Source: Saccoglossus kowalevskii (Eukaryota; Hemichordata; Enteropneusta; Harrimaniidae). Taken from it: DNA of 10,013 nucleotides. Both the position numbers and the translations under genes were made by a program. This document shows positions 8,352-10,013 of this stretch, one piece after another; the stretch's first letter is position 1; each line of letters begins with the position of its first letter. The notes under the pieces are model-generated. The model made no database searches. It was not told where the DNA came from and saw only the letters and a list, made by a program, of their open reading frames with translations. The stretch is from contig NW_003106640.1 in NCBI RefSeq assembly GCF_000003605.2, forward strand, positions 3,658 through 13,670, read 5' to 3'.

Positions 8352-8472
8352 AGTGATTAATGCCGGAGTTTTGTGTTAATCCGAGTCAGAGGCGCATAGC
8401 GTAATTGCCGCCAGAGTAGCATCATTCCTCGCCTCCGGCTCGGATTGATACGCATATCTGGCGGTAATCACT
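8352..8472. repeat. 121-bp foldback element with nested and alternative pairing arms
   Basis: The outer arms AGTGATTA (8352-8359) and TAATCACT (8465-8472) are perfect and continue inwards through GCCgGA / TCTGGC (to 8367 and 8457) with wobbles. Inner arms 8378-8394 (AATCCGAG..GAGGCG) and 8430-8446 pair at 15 of 17 positions. The central loop contains ATTGCCGCCAGA (8404-8415), which pairs at 11 of 12 positions with 8457-8468, part of the outer right arm. The element is GC-richer than its surroundings, which suggests an insertion such as a MITE or a structured RNA. No convincing target-site duplication is seen. Confidence 0.75.
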
Positions 8473-8481
8473 AAAGTCTGC

Positions 8482-8495
8482 TGACGTCAACCAAT
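8482..8495. promoter_or_regulatory. Full CRE followed by a CCAAT box
   Basis: TGACGTCA at 8482-8489 is followed one base later by CCAAT (8491-8495). This CRE-CCAAT arrangement occurs in many animal promoters. No initiator or exon is evident next to it. Confidence 0.4.
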
Positions 8496-9599
8496 TTCGA
8501 TGAATTATAATATTTATCACATATTTCTACAGTACGACATAGTGCAACAGTCGAGTGTTGACAGTGAAACTTTTTTTGAAATAACTCCGAATACAATTTT
8601 ATATTTCATTATATGTAATTTTTTTGACGCTACAGTGAGTGATTTCGCGCAAGCGTCCAGCATACACAGTATGGTGATTCTGGGCTTTCGTGATATTTGA
8701 TCAAATTGTTTAGATTGTTTAAAACATTCATTGAGGGATTGAATAATAATGCCGAAAATACACACGTAAGCTTGTGAAAATAAACAATTGTTAACACAAC
8801 CCTGAAGCTCCGGATAACTTTCAGTCATCGCGTACAATTAAACAAGATTGGCCATCTATATAACACTGTGGTGACGAGTTTCTGCCCTGTCTTACGTCAC
8901 ACTGTGGTGGCACTCAAGTTATGTATGTGGTAATAGCTGTTATAACAATAATATAACTAAAATGTGTTAAATCGAGGCGTTTTTTTGTTGTTGACTAGAG
9001 ATATTGACTTCGGCAGCACATTCGATTTACGGTGTTTTCTCGAGGATCGGGAGCGTGACAATGAGATTACAGTAGATCGCGTTCATCTCACGGTCAACCA
9101 CAGGTTCCTGCTTTCAAGAATTCAATATAATTTTGTAAACTGCTTATTTACGCTTGTAAGCACCAAGTATATTTTATTTTCTACAGCAGATACACGATTA
9201 TTATAATGAACATTGTTAAAAGTGATCTCTATTAGTTTGTTATGTTTGCATGGACCAACTCGATGACTGTCGTGCATTGCAAAATTGCTCTTTTTTATTC
9301 ACTTTACAAAGTTTTATACTAAATAGAAATGTGACCAGAGCCATGATCAAACCATTATCACTAAAGCTTTGTAAGAGAGGCGCATACGAAGTGAGGACAA
9401 AAATAGTATATATGCCCTGCAAAACATCTGTGCCCTATATTGCGTCTGTGCCCGTAAATGAATATTTATTGTGACATATTACAATATAAACACAAGATAA
9501 CGTTTGAAATATGCACACGTATCAACGTAGTTTTAAATCTCTCCGTGTTTCATATATATTTGATGTGCGTATGCAAACCAGATTACATGTGTAGCTTTG
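8496..9599. other. Non-coding or uncertain DNA; no gene recognised
   Basis: The longest open frame in the window (8517-8837, minus, 106 codons) lies here and is opposed by an open frame on the other strand. Neither has a known motif. An 11-base direct repeat ACACTGTGGTG occurs at 8863 and 8899. A pyrimidine-rich acceptor-like site ends at 8998 and is followed by about 50 open codons that keep the receptor exon's phase but lack receptor motifs. Open frames at 9240-9474 on both strands are not recognised either. Confidence 0.4.
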
Positions 9600-9670
9600 A
9601 AAAGGAGAGCACGAAGGATGTACGTAGAGTACCATAAAATATGTAAATACAGTTTGCGCATATTAGTATG
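9600..9670. repeat. Two degenerate units leading into the right-hand array
   Basis: AAAGGAGAGCACGAAGGATGTACGTAG (9602 onward) follows the array pattern AAGGAGTGCAGTCTGTATGTCGTGTAG. The next 39 bases, ending TTAGTATG, keep unit length and a TTAGTA/GTAGTA end. These are probably decayed edge units. Confidence 0.5.
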
Positions 9671-10013
9671 TATGCCCTAATAAGGAGTGCAGTCTGTATG
9701 TCGTGTAATATGCCCTAATAAGGAGTGCAGTCTGTATGCCGTGTATTATGCCCTAATAAGGAGTGCAGACTGTATGTCGTGTAGTATGCCCTAATAAGGA
9801 GTGCATATAGTCTGTATGTCGTGTAGTATGCCCTAATAAGGAGTGCATATATTCTGTATGTCGTGTAGTATGCCCTAATAAGGAGTGCAGTCTGTATGTC
9901 GTGTAGTATGCCCTAATAAGGAGTGTATATAGTCTGTATGTCGTGTAGTATGCCCTAATAAGGAGTGCATATATTCTGTATGTCGTGTAGTATGCCCTAA
10001 AAAGGAGTGCAGA
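9671..10013. repeat. 38/42-bp tandem array with a 122-bp higher-order repeat, one CArG box per unit
   Basis: Units start at 9671, 9709, 9747, 9785, 9827, 9869, 9907, 9949 and 9991 (the last is cut by the window edge). Lengths are 38, 38, 38, 42, 42, 38, 42 and 42; the longer form has ATAT added after GTGC. From 9747 the order is short, long (ATATAG), long (ATATAT), and this triplet repeats at 9869 and begins again at 9991, exactly 122 bp apart. Every unit carries CCTAATAAGG, a perfect CArG box CC(A/T)6GG. The last unit has CCTAAAAAGG, which still fits. Units are nearly identical, so the array is young or homogenised. It continues beyond the window. Confidence 0.95.

Noticed and set aside
8517-8837. 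106-codon minus-strand open frame as a gene
   Set aside because: No recognisable motif, opposed by an open frame on the other strand, and of a length that can arise by chance in a 10-kb window.

Overview
The window looks like non-coding DNA from an animal (metazoan) nuclear genome. It is AT-rich, carries no long open reading frames, no rRNA or tRNA genes and no bacterial gene structure. One short stretch is clearly a protein-coding exon with animal-type AG/GT borders. Large minisatellite arrays and foldback elements fill much of the rest. A lophotrochozoan such as a mollusc would fit (nicotinic receptor genes are greatly expanded in bivalves), but this is an inference and the sequence does not prove it.

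The only confident gene feature is 6737-6846 (+), a 110-bp exon of a nicotinic acetylcholine receptor-type (Cys-loop) subunit. It encodes the loop D to loop A part of the ligand-binding domain. Its length and splice phases (in at phase 0, out at phase 2) match the conserved 110-bp exon 4 of nicotinic receptor genes. No convincing neighbouring exon was found on either side. The window is therefore probably mostly two large introns of one receptor gene, or else the exon is an isolated copy.

Layout. 1 to about 1200: a 60-bp-period tandem array that runs off the left edge and decays rightwards. About 1200-3650: AT-rich DNA without recognisable genes, with one perfect 10-bp-arm hairpin. 3700-4660: a zone rich in inverted repeats and perfect palindromes, including a 102-bp foldback, a full CRE and an ETS site. 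About 4815-5105: an old, degenerate repeat of about 60 bp. 5441-5458: an 18-bp perfect palindrome centred on a GTCACGTGAC E-box. 6737-6846: the receptor exon. 6949-7113: relics of the 38-42-bp family that forms the right-hand array. 8042-8081 and 8352-8472: a hairpin and a foldback whose arms can pair in two ways, with full CREs nearby. About 9600-10013: a 38/42-bp tandem array with a three-unit (122-bp) higher-order repeat and a CArG box in every unit, running off the right edge.

Only one gene is visible, so no pathway can be reconstructed. The most unusual signals are the CArG-box array with its higher-order structure and relic copies next to the exon, the 60-bp array with three mutually pairing arms per unit, the two foldbacks, and the cluster of bZIP/bHLH-type palindromes.
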